Assembly (NCBI GenBank): GCA_947624665.1
Contig: CANQLK010000122.1
Location: 1-5,582 of the forward strand
Reading direction: 5' to 3'
DNA length: 5,582 nucleotides
From: Candidatus Gastranaerophilales bacterium
GTDB taxonomy: Bacteria; Cyanobacteriota; Vampirovibrionia; Gastranaerophilales; Gastranaerophilaceae
The notes below the pieces were generated by a model. The model was not told where the DNA came from. It searched no databases and was given only the letters and a program-made list of their open reading frames with translations. The first letter of the stretch is position 1. Each line of letters begins with the position of its first letter. This document shows, piece by piece, positions 5,531 to 5,582 of this stretch. Position numbers and translations under genes: made by a program.

Positions 5531-5582
5531 GTGTCGCAACAGTCTTGAAATTGCTTTGCGCTCGGTCTCGTCGCTCCTTCGG
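5531..5582. repeat. Likely start of a dispersed intergenic repeat, cut by the window edge
   Basis: The segment from 5531 is much richer in G+C than the rest and has a rhythmic CTCGGTCTCGTCGCTCC pattern after TTGAAATTGCTTTGCG. This resembles the family of short repeats with a GATTGCTTCG...CGCTCCT...CGCAATGAC core that occur in many copies between genes in diverse bacteria. The resemblance is from memory; only the first part is present, and no second copy exists in this window. On the minus strand it also reads as 19 open codons ending in TAA at 5523..5525, so the end of a converging gene cannot be excluded. No clear terminator for the AAA+ pair is seen between 5518 and 5582. Confidence 0.35.

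Noticed and set aside
5517..5582. Rho-independent terminator after the AAA+ pair
   Set aside because: No GC-rich stem followed by a T-run can be built from the bases available; the repeat-like tail is cut by the window edge.

Overview
The window is AT-rich, tightly packed bacterial DNA. It holds one leftward gene cluster (1..3158), a 170-base divergent intergenic region (3159..3328), and one rightward two-gene cluster (3329..5517). All stops seen are TAA, starts are ATG, and spacings are operon-like. Some features recall Candidatus Gastranaerophilales/Melainabacteria (non-photosynthetic relatives of Cyanobacteria). These are the AT-rich codon use and the short Ser-Phe motifs (ISFK, PSFG) near the N-termini of two otherwise unfamiliar membrane-anchored proteins. 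This placement is inference from memory, not a search; another AT-rich gut anaerobe is possible.

Leftward cluster, in transcription order: a DppB/OppB-type ABC permease; a DppC/OppC-type permease whose ATG abuts the previous TAA; an MgtC/SapB-family membrane protein starting 2 bases after the previous stop; and a PlsC-like acyltransferase with an HX4D motif, cut off by the left edge. The two permeases would form the membrane channel of a peptide-type importer. No substrate-binding protein or ATPase is encoded here, so those parts must come from elsewhere. The acyltransferase also has its own well-formed sigma70-type promoter at the end of the MgtC gene.

The divergent region holds a plausible promoter for the permease operon, a 27-base imperfect inverted repeat, a small TTGG-N8-CCAA dyad, and a strong Shine-Dalgarno for the rightward genes.

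Rightward cluster: two paralogous AAA+-type proteins, each with one N-terminal membrane segment, 5 bases apart. The second (428 aa) has an intact Walker A, sensor-1 Asn, both arginine fingers and a C-terminal lid, but a rearranged Walker B (Glu-Asp instead of Asp-Glu). The first (298 aa) aligns to it almost without gaps from Walker A through the second region of homology. It has lost the Walker A Thr/Ser, the Walker B acid and the sensor-1 Asn, and lacks the lid, yet keeps both arginine fingers. This looks like a pseudo-ATPase/ATPase pair forming a membrane-attached hetero-oligomeric machine. It is the most interesting item in the window. Its job is unknown, and no protease domain is present.

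The last ~50 bases are visibly richer in G+C and look like the beginning of a dispersed intergenic repeat that runs off the right edge.
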